Positions 44,605 through 54,366 of a stretch of DNA of 64,000 bases are shown here, in pieces (position 1 is the first letter of the stretch; the number at the start of each line of letters is the position of its first letter). This stretch comes from G963662905 sp963676725 (lineage in GTDB: Bacteria > Bacteroidota > Bacteroidia > Bacteroidales > WRLA01), in assembly GCA_963676725.1 (NCBI GenBank), contig OY781463.1:2914001-2978000 (forward strand). Reading direction: 5' to 3'. Under the pieces are notes generated by a model that made no database searches, had not been told where the DNA came from, and worked only from the letters and a program-made list of their open reading frames with translations. The translations under genes and the position numbers were made by a program.

Positions 44605-46548
44605 TTATTCGTCATATGAATCAATAATATCCTTCATTCTGATCAGTGCTGCCACACTCCAAGCCTGAGATATTGCGCCACCGGGTTTATGAGGTGGATC
44701 TCCATCATACACTTCGGAAATACTTGCAATACCGTGGGTTTCCATGCATGGCTCAAAGCCTTCATAAACATTCTTGATGAATGAAATACCTCCTTTACCA
44801 TGAATTTTTAAATAGGCATCAGCAAAATGGGCAATAAGCCACGGGAATACGATTCCATTATGATACGCCCTGTCTCGTGTATCTTGGTTTCCGAAGTACA
44901 CACTTTTATAATTCGGATTTTTAGGGGATAAAGTCCGAAGTCCGAACTGAGTAAGCAATTCCTTTTTCACTTTACTAACGACGGCTTTGCGGCGCTCTTC
45001 ACTAAGGGCACTATAAGGCAATGAAGCGGCAATAATTTGGTTTGGACGCACACTCCAATCCTTATCATCTCCATCAACAACATCTGCCAAATATCCTCTA
45101 TCGTCCTCCCAAAAAGTATCATTAAAACTTTGTGTTCCTTGATCGAGAATTGATTGCCAAGCCTCAGGGAACTCATTATCACCATTTATTTTTGCCTGAT
45201 TGATTGCAAAATCCACAGCATTCAGCCATAAAGCATTTACTTCTACCGGCATACCGGTTCGAGGAGTTAATGGTTTTCCATGGATAACAGCATCCATCCA
45301 GGTTAAGGCAACGCCATTTTCACCGGCATAAATCAAGCCATTATCCGTTAAATGGATATTATATAATGTGCCCTGTTTAAAGCCTTGTAGGATTTGCTTC
45401 ATTTTCTTCCCATACTTAGCCCAAACATTTGCATTCGGATAATAATGGATGTATTGCTGCAAAGCCCAGAACAACCAGAGAGGAGCATCAACAGAATTAT
45501 AGACAGGTTTTTTACTGCCGGTAATTCCGGGAAATAAGGCTCCATTTAAGCTAAGCATCATCGTATCAATTACTTGCAAAAAGAGCTTTTCTTCACCACG
45601 TGCCAAAGTAATACCGGGCAATGCAATAAATGTATCTCTACTCCAATGGCCAAAATACGGGAAACCGGCAATAATTTCAGTTTTATCATCCCTTTTCACA
45701 ATAAATTGCTCTGCAGCATTGGTAAGACAATTGATAAAATTTGTTCGTGGTGTACGACGTTTCGTTTGGGCGGTAAATGCAGCCTTTAAGCCGGAGCTTT
45801 TGGCTTCTTTTGTTCCGGCAGAAAAAACAATACTTTCTCCTTTTTTTATTTCTGCTTCAAAGAAACCGGGCACCATCAAATCCTCATTACTTTCGTATCC
45901 ACGGTCTTTTTCTTTTTGATATTCAATATTAAAATACCAATCGGGCACATGGACATAATCGACTTTCTTGTTAAACTGCATAAAAAGAGGAGAATAGCCT
46001 TTATAAAGTTGCATTCTGATTCCTTTATCACAGCTTTCATAATTTGTATTTGCCTGATTGTTGGCATGAGTTAAGAAATGCACATTTCTGAAGGCAAGAA
46101 AAGGTTTGAACCTGAGCTTGGTGGCACTGTGGGCATCAACAAGGGTATAACGAATCAAAACCCTATCTTCTTTATCGAGTAAGATGAGCTCCTTTGTAAG
46201 CACAACTCCCCCAACCCTATAGGTTGCAGTAGGAATCGGTTCCAAGGTATATTCGCGCAGATATTTATGACCCCTTGGGTTATAAGCATCACCTTGATAT
46301 TTATGTAGGCCGAGGTTAAATTCTGCTTCATGTTGGATAATGGTTTCATCGAAAGAACTAAGCAGAACATGCGGATCATTATCAATAACCGGCTGTGGGA
46401 CAACCAAAAGCCCATGATACTTCCTTGTATTACACCCCACTATCGTTGTGGAAGCAAAAGCACCTGCCCTGTTTGAACGCAGAATCTCCCTATGCAGGGA
46501 ATACTCAAGGTTTATTAACTTCTCTTTATTAAATTCTATATAACCCAT
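44605..46548 (-). CDS. Glycogen debranching enzyme (amylo-alpha-1,6-glucosidase)
   Basis: 647 residues: an N-terminal GDE_N-like beta domain (NRAGAFASTTIVGCNTRKYH, then GLLVVPQP) and a C-terminal (alpha/alpha)6 GDE_C domain (about 270-640) with FGHWSRDTFIALPGITLARG, NSVDAPLWLFWALQQY, GVALTWMDAVIHGKPLTPR and DRAYHNGIVFPWL. It removes alpha-1,6 branches from glycogen in the cytoplasm. It is the first gene of the cluster. Confidence 0.93.
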   Translation of the reverse strand: MGYIEFNKEKLINLEYSLHREILRSNRAGAFASTTIVGCNTRKYHGLLVVPQPVIDNDPHVLLSSFDETIIQHEAEFNLGLHKYQGDAYNPRGHKYLREYTLEPIPTATYRVGGVVLTKELILLDKEDRVLIRYTLVDAHSATKLRFKPFLAFRNVHFLTHANNQANTNYESCDKGIRMQLYKGYSPLFMQFNKKVDYVHVPDWYFNIEYQKEKDRGYESNEDLMVPGFFEAEIKKGESIVFSAGTKEAKSSGLKAAFTAQTKRRTPRTNFINCLTNAAEQFIVKRDDKTEIIAGFPYFGHWSRDTFIALPGITLARGEEKLFLQVIDTMMLSLNGALFPGITGSKKPVYNSVDAPLWLFWALQQYIHYYPNANVWAKYGKKMKQILQGFKQGTLYNIHLTDNGLIYAGENGVALTWMDAVIHGKPLTPRTGMPVEVNALWLNAVDFAINQAKINGDNEFPEAWQSILDQGTQSFNDTFWEDDRGYLADVVDGDDKDWSVRPNQIIAASLPYSALSEERRKAVVSKVKKELLTQFGLRTLSPKNPNYKSVYFGNQDTRDRAYHNGIVFPWLIAHFADAYLKIHGKGGISFIKNVYEGFEPCMETHGIASISEVYDGDPPHKPGGAISQAWSVAALIRMKDIIDSYDE

Positions 46549-46591
46549 ACTTTATAATATTTTACAAACCGTACAAAAACCTAAAACCCGA

Positions 46592-46599
46592 CAAATGTA
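46592..46599 (-). promoter_or_regulatory. -7 element of the glycogen operon
   Basis: On the minus strand TACATTTG (46599-46592) matches TAnnTTTG exactly, 43 nt before the debranching-enzyme ATG. The nearest TTTG upstream is 25 nt away, longer than usual. Confidence 0.45.
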
Positions 46600-46801
46600 C
46601 GCATACTAGCTTACATAAATACCCGCAAAAAACACTTAACAAAAAATTAATCTAAGCAAATAATACAGCATCAAGACATTGATAAACAAATATTTAAATC
46701 CAAAAAAATCATTAAAGCATTTCAATAAACATCTTTAAAAAATTTGTTTGACGCATAAAAAAAAACAGTAATCTTCAATAACCATGCAAAAGGATAATGG
46801 T

Positions 46802-47551
46802 TCACGCCAATATTTGCAAGCTTTTTAGGAGCAATTGTGTTATCTTTTTCACATTTGCCTCAAAAATCTCCATCACTGCCTCCCAACTTACAGGCTCCTC
46901 ATCATCTTTCCAAGAATCATAATCAGTACTTAAAGCAACAGCAGCATAAGGAATATTCATCTCATTGGCGAGGATGCATTCCGGCGCTGTGGTCATATTA
47001 ATAACATCGGCACCAAACATCCTGAACATTTTGGATTCGACACGTGTTGAAAATCGTGGCCCTTCAATACTAATCACTGTTCCGGTTTGATGCAGTTTAA
47101 TTCCTAATTCTTTAGAGGCATCAATAAAGACCTTTCTAAGTTCTTCAGAAAAAGGGTCGGCCATTGGTGTATGGTTCATCACTTGCGGTAAAAAATCATC
47201 GAAAAAAGTTAACCTTCGATTTTTTGTCCAATCAATAAACTGATCCAATACAACAAGATCGCCACGACCAATTTTTTCTTGCAAGCTGCCACAGGCAGTT
47301 GTAGCAAGAATCTGTGTACATCCCATCTCACGCAAAGCCCAGATATTAGCCCTGTTATTAATCCCCGTTGGGGTAATCATATGTTTTCTACCATGGCGTG
47401 ATAAAATTATCGTTTCAAGTCCATGAAACTTCCCTTCAAAAAAACTGGAGCTTGGTAATCCATAGGGTGTGTTCATATGTCGTTCTGTAAGTTCTTCGAG
47501 CACATTTAAATTTTCGAGTCCCGAACCACCTATAATTCCTATCTTTGGCAT
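46802..47551 (-). CDS. mtnP: S-methyl-5'-thioadenosine phosphorylase
   Basis: 249 residues from MPKIGIIGGSGLENLNVLEE; a 19-residue upstream extension is AT-rich and not family-like. MTAP/PNP family signatures: NTPYGLPSSSFFEG, ILSRHGRKHMITPTGINNRA, ILATTACGSLQEKIGRGDLV, ISIEGPRFSTRVESKMFR, and INMTTAPECILANEMNI. The MTAP-specific M-T-x-x-P-E and RHGRxH motifs favour methylthioadenosine over other purine nucleosides. The 250 nt between this gene and the glycogen operon hold no gene. Confidence 0.9.
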   Translation of the reverse strand: MPKIGIIGGSGLENLNVLEELTERHMNTPYGLPSSSFFEGKFHGLETIILSRHGRKHMITPTGINNRANIWALREMGCTQILATTACGSLQEKIGRGDLVVLDQFIDWTKNRRLTFFDDFLPQVMNHTPMADPFSEELRKVFIDASKELGIKLHQTGTVISIEGPRFSTRVESKMFRMFGADVINMTTAPECILANEMNIPYAAVALSTDYDSWKDDEEPVSWEAVMEIFEANVKKITQLLLKSLQILA

Positions 47552-47678
47552 AGAATGTCTCTTATTTTTCAGGCTAAAATACAACAAGAAATTATAAAAA
47601 CAAAACATGGATATTATTGTTCAGCTATTGCATTATGAAATTCTTAACGATATTTGTTCTACTTAACGAAAACAAAAC

Positions 47679-50084
47679 ATGGACATTAACTACTTAAATG
47701 AGGATATTCTTAGTGGATTTTTGGGCAAAGCCGGTATTTTTATAGCATTTTTCGCTGCAGCACTTTCAACAATGGCCTTTGTTCAGGCTACTGAAAAGAA
47801 AGCAAAAGACCAATTGCGATTAAACCGAATTGGTGTTGTGAGTTTTTGGGTTCATTTTGCTGCCATTTCATTCAGTGTACTCATGCTTTTTCTACTCATA
47901 ATCAGGCATCGTTTTGAATATGCCTATGTATGGCAATATTCCGGCACCGAGCTTCCCCTCCGCTACATTATCAGTTGTTTTTGGGCAGGACAGGAAGGCA
48001 GTTTTTTAATTTGGACTTTTTTACAAGCCCTTCTTGGTGTCATTCTTATTAAAAAATCAGCCAGTTGGAAACCCTATGTTATGAGCATTATGGCTGTTTC
48101 ACAGGTCTTTCTCTCCTCGGCATTGCTTGGCATAAAACTCGGAGCCATACAATTAGGATCCAGCCCGTTTGAACTACTGCGCAATACGGTTAGCGATATT
48201 TCTAATACCATATTTACACAAGCCGATTATCTTTCCGGCATTACCAATGGCAACGGACTTAATCCATTATTAGAAAACATCTGGATGACAACTCATCCGC
48301 CAATTTTATTTTTAGGATATGCCTCGGTACTGATTCCGGCGGCCTTTGCCATTGCAGGTTTATGGCGCGGAAAATGGCAGGAATGGATCAAACCAGCTAT
48401 GCCTTGGATGCTTTTCAGTGTGCTCGTTTTAGGTATTGGCATTTTGCTGGGAGGAATGTGGGCTTATGTTTCACTAACATTCGGTGGGTTTTGGGCTTGG
48501 GATCCGGTTGAGAATGCCTCTTTGGTTCCCTGGATGATACTCGTGGCAGCGCTGCATTTCAGCCTAATCGCAAAAAAACAAAACCATGCACTTTTGTTGA
48601 CCTATTTATTCAGCACACTGGCCTATTTCTTTGTTCTTTATGCAAGTTTTCTCACGCGAAGCGGAATTCTTGGCGAAACATCCGTGCATAGTTTTGGCAA
48701 TGACGGCATGGTTACGCAATTAGTAATCTATATGCTGTTCTTTTTAATCCTCCCATTGATACTGCTTATTCGAAAGCACAAAAATCTGAATATCAACATA
48801 AAGGACAGCCTTTTCAGCAAAGAATTCTTTATTTTCTTAGGCGGTATTATCATGATCTTAGCTGCCTTTCAGATCATTTTTGTTACATCCGTGCCGGTTT
48901 GGAATACGCTTTTTGGTCTGAATATTTCTCCACCCAATAACCCGGTGGCCTATTATAATAAATGGCAGCTGCCTTATGCCCTGCTTTTTGCAGCACTCAT
49001 CGGTTTTGCATATTTTCTGCGTTATTTCAAAAACGAAAGTGGCGCATTTGTTAAAAAAGCCTCAATAGGGCTTCTTTTAGCGGTAGGAGCCACATTACTC
49101 ACTGCAGCATTTATTCCGCTGAGAGAGACCTCATTTGTATTTTTTCTGATTGCCCTGTTTTTCGCAATCATTGGATCGATCTATTATCTGATCACTAATG
49201 GCATTAAAAAACCTACTCTTGGGGCAGCAGTATCGCATATTGGTTTTGCACTCTTTCTTATTGGTGTTGTGCTCACATTCAGTAATACCCGCACAATTTC
49301 CAAAAACACTTCAAGCTATGATTTAGGCAATTCACAAAGTAACCAGGAACAACTTGTGTTGATGCGCGGTGACACACTGCATATGGCGGAATACCTAATC
49401 AGTTATTCAGACAGGGAAACTAAAGGCAAAGAACATTTTTATACGATTGATTTTTTAAAAGAAAATGAGGGTAAGATTGAAAAAGAATTCAGTGTTCACC
49501 CATCTGTAAACAGAAACGATCGCTTTGGGGATGTTTATAACCCTGCAACTAAGCACCTACTAACTAGAGACATATACACATTCATCACTTATGCAGAATT
49601 TAATCCTGAAGGCTATAAACAACTTAAAAAGTGGGAAGCAAACCCCGGAGACACCATCCTCTTCGGGCCAAACCGCATCCTGATTGATAGTGTCCAAACT
49701 CCTGTAATAAAAAATGATACTGCGAATCTAAATGACTTGGAACTGCATGCATGGTTTCGATTAGAACTTCCCGGCAAGGAGCATTATGCAACAACAAGCA
49801 GCTATATTGTTAAAAATTTACAAACCAATACTTTAGGTGGAGAAATTGACGAACTTGGGATAAAAATAAGCTTCGACGGCATCAGTCCGTCCGGTGACGC
49901 AATGATTATTGGCCTTTATGAGAAAAACAATGATTATATTGTCCTCAAAGCCACAATCAACCCTTATATTAATATTATGTGGTTGGGCGTGCTTATCATG
50001 GCTTTTGGCCTGATTTTGGCATGGGTGGCAAGAAAAAAAACAGGGCGAGCCAATGATATGGATCAAATACCAGAACAAAAATAA
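47679..50084 (+). CDS. ccmF: Cytochrome c maturation heme lyase CcmF
   Basis: 801 residues, about 14-15 membrane helices. The WWD heme-handling domain is clear: GGMWAYVSLTFGGFWAWDPVENA then SLVPWM, with flanking histidines in TTHPPILFLGY and ILVAALHFSL. A large periplasmic domain (about 560-760) follows the tenth helix, and a final helix ends the protein, as in System I CcmF. It ligates heme to apocytochrome c in the periplasm. Other ccm genes are not in the window immediately around it. Confidence 0.93.
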   Translation: MDINYLNEDILSGFLGKAGIFIAFFAAALSTMAFVQATEKKAKDQLRLNRIGVVSFWVHFAAISFSVLMLFLLIIRHRFEYAYVWQYSGTELPLRYIISCFWAGQEGSFLIWTFLQALLGVILIKKSASWKPYVMSIMAVSQVFLSSALLGIKLGAIQLGSSPFELLRNTVSDISNTIFTQADYLSGITNGNGLNPLLENIWMTTHPPILFLGYASVLIPAAFAIAGLWRGKWQEWIKPAMPWMLFSVLVLGIGILLGGMWAYVSLTFGGFWAWDPVENASLVPWMILVAALHFSLIAKKQNHALLLTYLFSTLAYFFVLYASFLTRSGILGETSVHSFGNDGMVTQLVIYMLFFLILPLILLIRKHKNLNINIKDSLFSKEFFIFLGGIIMILAAFQIIFVTSVPVWNTLFGLNISPPNNPVAYYNKWQLPYALLFAALIGFAYFLRYFKNESGAFVKKASIGLLLAVGATLLTAAFIPLRETSFVFFLIALFFAIIGSIYYLITNGIKKPTLGAAVSHIGFALFLIGVVLTFSNTRTISKNTSSYDLGNSQSNQEQLVLMRGDTLHMAEYLISYSDRETKGKEHFYTIDFLKENEGKIEKEFSVHPSVNRNDRFGDVYNPATKHLLTRDIYTFITYAEFNPEGYKQLKKWEANPGDTILFGPNRILIDSVQTPVIKNDTANLNDLELHAWFRLELPGKEHYATTSSYIVKNLQTNTLGGEIDELGIKISFDGISPSGDAMIIGLYEKNNDYIVLKATINPYINIMWLGVLIMAFGLILAWVARKKTGRANDMDQIPEQK

Positions 50085-50108
50085 AGCACACTCACGAAAT
50101 ACAGACTT

Positions 50109-51035
50109 ATGAAAATGCTCAAACCAATTATTCTGCTGATGTTTCTTTTCGCCCTGCAATGGCAAACCAAAGCAGGAAATACGATTGATGCGGAAGATAT
50201 CCTGGAAGACATCAGGGATGGCAAAACAATTTTTATCCACGACAAAACAATTGAAGGCGTATTGGATTTCAGCAAAGTACTGCCAGAAGCAACTGATATT
50301 GGGAAATTTACGAATTATATTGAGGTTCCAATATGCTTTATCGGTTGCCATTTTCAAAATGATGTGCGTGCTTTCTCTGTAAAGGAGCGCATAGCCTACT
50401 CCACTGTCTTTATGAAAGATGTGAGTTTTCAGGAATGCAGTTTTGATTCTGCTTTTTTATTCCGGGAAACTGTTTTCAGGGGTAACCTGATGCTCACAGC
50501 CTCTCTTTTTACAGGCGAATTTAGTCTTGAAGGTGCAGATATTTACGGTGGGGAAAGCCGTTTTAACGAATGTGAATTTAATGCTTTTAGTAAATTCCAA
50601 AGAGCAAATTTTAGAGGAAATGTCGACTTTTTTAAAGCTGTTTTTGCTGCTCAATGCAGCTTTCAAAATGCTAGATTTTATCGTGAGTTACGGTTTAATG
50701 TGTGTACTTTCCATGAAAATACAGATATGAGCCTTTTAAAATGCTTTGATTTTTATGCTAATTATTCTATCTTTATGGGCAAAATCCTATTGAATGACGT
50801 CATTGTCCAAAACAGGATGGAGTTTTTAAATACCAAGTTTAACAAAAATGCAAATCTGAAAAATATGCTGGTTCACGGAAAATCACTGTTCAGCGATGTT
50901 CAGCTTTCTGAAGAAATTAACCTACAAGGCTCCAGTTTTCATTCAGGGAATCCCGATGACAGCAGCTTTATTCTTTTTAATGATGATGCTAAAATCCTGA
51001 GGGATACTACGAAAATTGGAGGTATGCTTCATTAG
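50109..51035 (+). CDS. Exported pentapeptide-repeat protein
   Basis: 308 residues. Signal peptide (MKMLKPIILLMFLFALQWQTKA), then a short N-terminal region and about 30 pentapeptide-type repeats with A/S/N-x-F centres (CSFDSAFLFRETVFRGN, FNECEFNAFSKFQRANFRGN, FQNARFYRELRF, FLNTKFNKNANL), predicted to form a right-handed quadrilateral beta-helix. It starts 24 nt after ccmF and may share its transcript. No catalytic residues are evident; it is probably a structural or scaffold protein of the envelope. Confidence 0.8.
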   Translation: MKMLKPIILLMFLFALQWQTKAGNTIDAEDILEDIRDGKTIFIHDKTIEGVLDFSKVLPEATDIGKFTNYIEVPICFIGCHFQNDVRAFSVKERIAYSTVFMKDVSFQECSFDSAFLFRETVFRGNLMLTASLFTGEFSLEGADIYGGESRFNECEFNAFSKFQRANFRGNVDFFKAVFAAQCSFQNARFYRELRFNVCTFHENTDMSLLKCFDFYANYSIFMGKILLNDVIVQNRMEFLNTKFNKNANLKNMLVHGKSLFSDVQLSEEINLQGSSFHSGNPDDSSFILFNDDAKILRDTTKIGGMLH

Positions 51036-51115
51036 GTCAAGATTTTTTAGCAGTTTAAATAAAAATCGACAACGAAAAATATACACAAACAGAAGTATCA
51101 ACAAAACTTATGATT

Positions 51116-52801
51116 ATGAAAAAGACCAGAAACCTCATTACTCTCTCAGCCCTGATATTGATCAGCATATCGCTCATTTTCAGTGGCTGTACCAAAGAAG
51201 ATGTAGAAGAATTTTTTGATGATAATATTACTGATGTCTTTTTAGGGTGGCTAGCCGGCGACGAAAACCTCGATGAAATAGAATCAGATATTGATCTTGG
51301 CGGCGACACAGAATTTCCAGAAATGGTCAACCTCACCCCCGAATTCCCTCCCATTGGGGATCAAGGGCAATATGGCACTTGTGTAGCATGGGCGGTTGGT
51401 TATAATCTAAAAACAGCCATTAATGGTATGGATCACAACCTGAGCCCCTCTCAGTTGAGTCAGGCATCTTATCAATATAGCCCCAAAGACTTATTTTGGT
51501 CTATCCCGAGTGATGCAAAAGGCGCCGACTGCAATGGCACAGGTTTCGAACCTGCCCTCGATGTAATCCAATCAAGGGGAATTGCCACTCTTGCAACAGT
51601 CCCCTATGATGGCTTGGGCAATTGTACTTCATCACCTCAATCAAGCTGGACACAGGAGGCCGGAGACCATAAAATTGAGAATTACCGCAAAATTGACATC
51701 GACTATCTTACACTGAAATCTTATCTCGCAAAAGGGCGGCCAATTGCTATTGGAGCAAAACTTGGCGATAATTTTATGAGCTGGAATTCCGAAGCAGTAA
51801 TCTCATCAGATTCTTACAATTATAATGGGCAACACGCATACCATGCAATGGTTTTGGCTGGTTATGACAACAGCAAAGGACTGAATGGCGCCTTCCGTGT
51901 GATTAATTCCTGGAGCCCAAATTGGGGAGATCAAGGCTATATCTGGGTAGATTATAATTTCTTCGTCAGTGAGTTTTGTTTTGCCGCTTTTGTCGCAACC
52001 AATAAAAAAGAAGAAGGCTACGATCCCGGTAATGAAATCCAAAACAACGCCAAAGATCTGGTTGGCTGGGAATTAAACGATTTCGATAATCCTGATTATG
52101 TTGAACCACAAGTTCGAAGCATTACCTATAATGTCTATAATGTTGGCGATGAAACAATTCAGGCATCTGAAGACTGGAACATCCTTTATGTGTATTATAA
52201 TGCCTATGATGCAGAAGATTACGGAATACTTGTTTATGATTACTATAGTGATGATTATGGAAGTTATGGCGAGGATGGAGAGCTTACCGAGGATATGGGA
52301 CCGATTTACGGCGAAGCCAATTGGTGGAATCATATTAATGTTCCCGGCGGACAATCCGTGGCAGAAGCTTTATATAATGACCCCGAAGCAAGTTTCTCAT
52401 GGGTTTATGTTATGCCAAATATTACCGGCAGCTATTATCTAGTTTTAATTGCCGATGGTTTTGATAATATCAAAGAATATGATGAAGCAAATAATTTCTT
52501 CTATTTCACTGGCGAAAATGGTGATCCAATTTCAATAGAAGAAGGAATTATTCAGGGTGATTTAGCACAAAAAACCAGTAACTATCTAAAAAGTAGTCAA
52601 ATGAACCAGAGACCCGGAAAACATGCTGCATCACCATCCGCAACAGCGAAAAGGCCTCAAAATATGAACACCTATAGCACTGATGAAATCAGGGAAATGC
52701 TTAATTACCATATACAAAGCGGGGAGCTGCGCAAAAAAGTTGAAGCACATAAAATGAAATCAACACAGCTTTCTATTCCTATGAAAAAAGCTGCAAAATA
52801 A
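51116..52801 (+). CDS. Papain-like (C1) cysteine peptidase lipoprotein with CARDB-like domain
   Basis: 561 residues from MKKTRNLITL; a second ATG two codons upstream is possible. Lipobox SLIFSGC (Cys25). The C1 peptidase domain (about 75-305) has catalytic Cys89 in DQGQYGTCVAWA, His243 in HAYHAMVLAGYDN and Asn264 in FRVINSWSPNWGDQGYIWVD. About residues 335-480 resemble CARDB (VGDETIQASEDWNILYVYYN, then NIKEYDEANNFF), rich in Tyr and Asp. The C-terminal 70 residues are basic and low in order. It should be a surface or periplasmic protease. The sequence around it does not reveal a substrate. Confidence 0.88.
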   Translation: MKKTRNLITLSALILISISLIFSGCTKEDVEEFFDDNITDVFLGWLAGDENLDEIESDIDLGGDTEFPEMVNLTPEFPPIGDQGQYGTCVAWAVGYNLKTAINGMDHNLSPSQLSQASYQYSPKDLFWSIPSDAKGADCNGTGFEPALDVIQSRGIATLATVPYDGLGNCTSSPQSSWTQEAGDHKIENYRKIDIDYLTLKSYLAKGRPIAIGAKLGDNFMSWNSEAVISSDSYNYNGQHAYHAMVLAGYDNSKGLNGAFRVINSWSPNWGDQGYIWVDYNFFVSEFCFAAFVATNKKEEGYDPGNEIQNNAKDLVGWELNDFDNPDYVEPQVRSITYNVYNVGDETIQASEDWNILYVYYNAYDAEDYGILVYDYYSDDYGSYGEDGELTEDMGPIYGEANWWNHINVPGGQSVAEALYNDPEASFSWVYVMPNITGSYYLVLIADGFDNIKEYDEANNFFYFTGENGDPISIEEGIIQGDLAQKTSNYLKSSQMNQRPGKHAASPSATAKRPQNMNTYSTDEIREMLNYHIQSGELRKKVEAHKMKSTQLSIPMKKAAK

Positions 52802-52823
52802 TTCAAAATAGTAGTTTTACTAT

Positions 52824-52871
52824 GAAGCCGAACTTTTCCTGAAAAATCAGGAAGGGTTCGGCTTCTTTTTT
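52824..52871 (+). terminator. Strong intrinsic terminator after the papain-like gene
   Basis: GAAGCCGAAC and GTTCGGCTTC enclose TTTTCCTGA-AAAA-TCAGGAAGG, giving a continuous 19-bp stem (two G-T pairs) with an AAAA loop, followed by TTTTTT. Confidence 0.93.
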
Positions 52872-52955
52872 ACAGGATCTCACCTATAATTGAATGAAAC
52901 AACAAAAGCATAATTCCCCTGATTTTGTTAATTTCGTCTCAAAATTAGTGTACTT

Positions 52956-53768
52956 ATGATTTGCTACCCGCTTTGTAAAATTAATATAGGCCTGAACATA
53001 CTCAATAAGCGATGTGATGGATACCATAATATCGAAAGTATTATGGTTCCCGTGCCCCTAAGGGATATTTTGGAAATAATTCCGGCTAATAATGAGCAAA
53101 ATCAATGCACGACATCCGGGTTTCCCATACCCGGGAATAACGCTAATAATCTGGTTATAAAAGCACTGGAATTGATGCAAGGGCTTTATGAAATTCCTGA
53201 GGTGCATATCCATTTACATAAACGAATCCCTATGGGTGCCGGATTGGGTGGTGGATCTTCTGATGCTGCTTTTACGCTGATGACATTAAATAATCTGTTT
53301 GGCCTAAATCTTAAATTTGAAGCGCTTGAGAAGCTTGCAGCTCAAATCGGTTCTGATTGTGCATTTTTTATCAAAGCACAGTCTGCCCTAGCTTCAGGGA
53401 GAGGTGAAATTTTAGAAGCTATCGACAATCAAACCGATGGCTTATATATCCAAATCATTAAACCGGACATACACATTAGCACAGCAGACGCCTATGCCGG
53501 TGTACTGCCTCTAGAACGGAAGCAAACTTTGAAAGAGCATTGGAATTCAAAATATGAAAATTGGCAGGAGAATTTTACCAATGATTTTGAGCATGCTGTA
53601 TTTAAAAAGCATCTCGAACTAAAAACCATCAAAGAAACATTTTATAAAGAAGGCGCTATTTATTCCTCGATGAGTGGCAGTGGTTCAGCTATTTACGGCC
53701 TTTTTCAAAACACTCCCCCTCCCCTTCCCGGAAGTTACCCATTTGAATGGGAAGGTCGGTTAAAATAA
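52956..53768 (+). CDS. ispE: 4-diphosphocytidyl-2-C-methyl-D-erythritol kinase
   Basis: 270 residues of the GHMP family: CKINIGLNILNKRCDGYHNI (start motif), the ATP loop IPMGAGLGGGSSDAA, and the C-terminal MSGSGSAIYGLF. It carries out the ATP-dependent 2-phosphorylation in the MEP isoprenoid pathway. Length fits IspE. It is separated by a strong terminator from the gene upstream and by 61 nt from the sigma-factor gene downstream. Confidence 0.94.
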   Translation: MICYPLCKINIGLNILNKRCDGYHNIESIMVPVPLRDILEIIPANNEQNQCTTSGFPIPGNNANNLVIKALELMQGLYEIPEVHIHLHKRIPMGAGLGGGSSDAAFTLMTLNNLFGLNLKFEALEKLAAQIGSDCAFFIKAQSALASGRGEILEAIDNQTDGLYIQIIKPDIHISTADAYAGVLPLERKQTLKEHWNSKYENWQENFTNDFEHAVFKKHLELKTIKETFYKEGAIYSSMSGSGSAIYGLFQNTPPPLPGSYPFEWEGRLK

Positions 53769-53829
53769 AATTGGAAAAATATTCCAACCCTTTCCTATAG
53801 TCGGTGTCATAAAGAAAAGTCATCACACA

Positions 53830-54366
53830 TTGCTGTTAAAAAACGAAGCATATCTTGTTCGAAAAAGCCTGAAAGGGAATCAACGCGCACAGCGTATGCT
53901 TTTCGATGCACATATTCATCAGGTGTACAACAGCATTTTCAGGATTGTTGGCTCGCAAGATGAAGCCCAGGATCTAAGCCAGGAAACTTTTATAACGGCC
54001 TTTGAAAAACTGGACCAACTCAACAACAATAATTTTGGCGCATGGATTCGACGTATTGCCATCAATAAAAGCCTGAACAGCATGAGGAATAAAAAAAACC
54101 TGCTTGCTCTTGATGAGCAAATCCTCCAGATGAGTGAAACCACAGATGTTGTAATCGAAGAGCCTGTGGAAACGGAAAAAATTATGGAAGCGATTGAGGC
54201 ATTGCCCAATGGAGCTCGATTGGTTTTCACCTTATATGTTCTTGAGGAGCTAAAGCATCACGAAATTGCAGAAGAATTGGGAATCAGTATTTCAACATCA
54301 AAAAGTCAATTATCCAGAGCACGCAGCATCCTTAAAAAAACCTTAGAACAAGAGTATGCATATTGA
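53830..54366 (+). CDS. ECF-type RNA polymerase sigma factor
   Basis: 178 residues. Region 2 (MLFDAHIHQVYNSIFRIV, DEAQDLSQETFITAF, FGAWIRRIAINKSLN) and region 4 (LPNGARLVFTLYVLEELKHH, EIAEELGISISTSKSQLSRA) are complete. No ATG lies upstream in frame; TTG at 53830 is the likely start, and ATG 53897 would cut region 2. It overlaps the next gene by 11 nt, so the pair is translationally coupled and the downstream membrane protein probably restrains the sigma factor. Confidence 0.9.
   Translation: MLLKNEAYLVRKSLKGNQRAQRMLFDAHIHQVYNSIFRIVGSQDEAQDLSQETFITAFEKLDQLNNNNFGAWIRRIAINKSLNSMRNKKNLLALDEQILQMSETTDVVIEEPVETEKIMEAIEALPNGARLVFTLYVLEELKHHEIAEELGISISTSKSQLSRARSILKKTLEQEYAY

Noticed and set aside
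53897..53899. ATG as start of the ECF sigma factor at 53897
   Set aside because: It would remove part of region 2; TTG 53830 keeps the complete domain.
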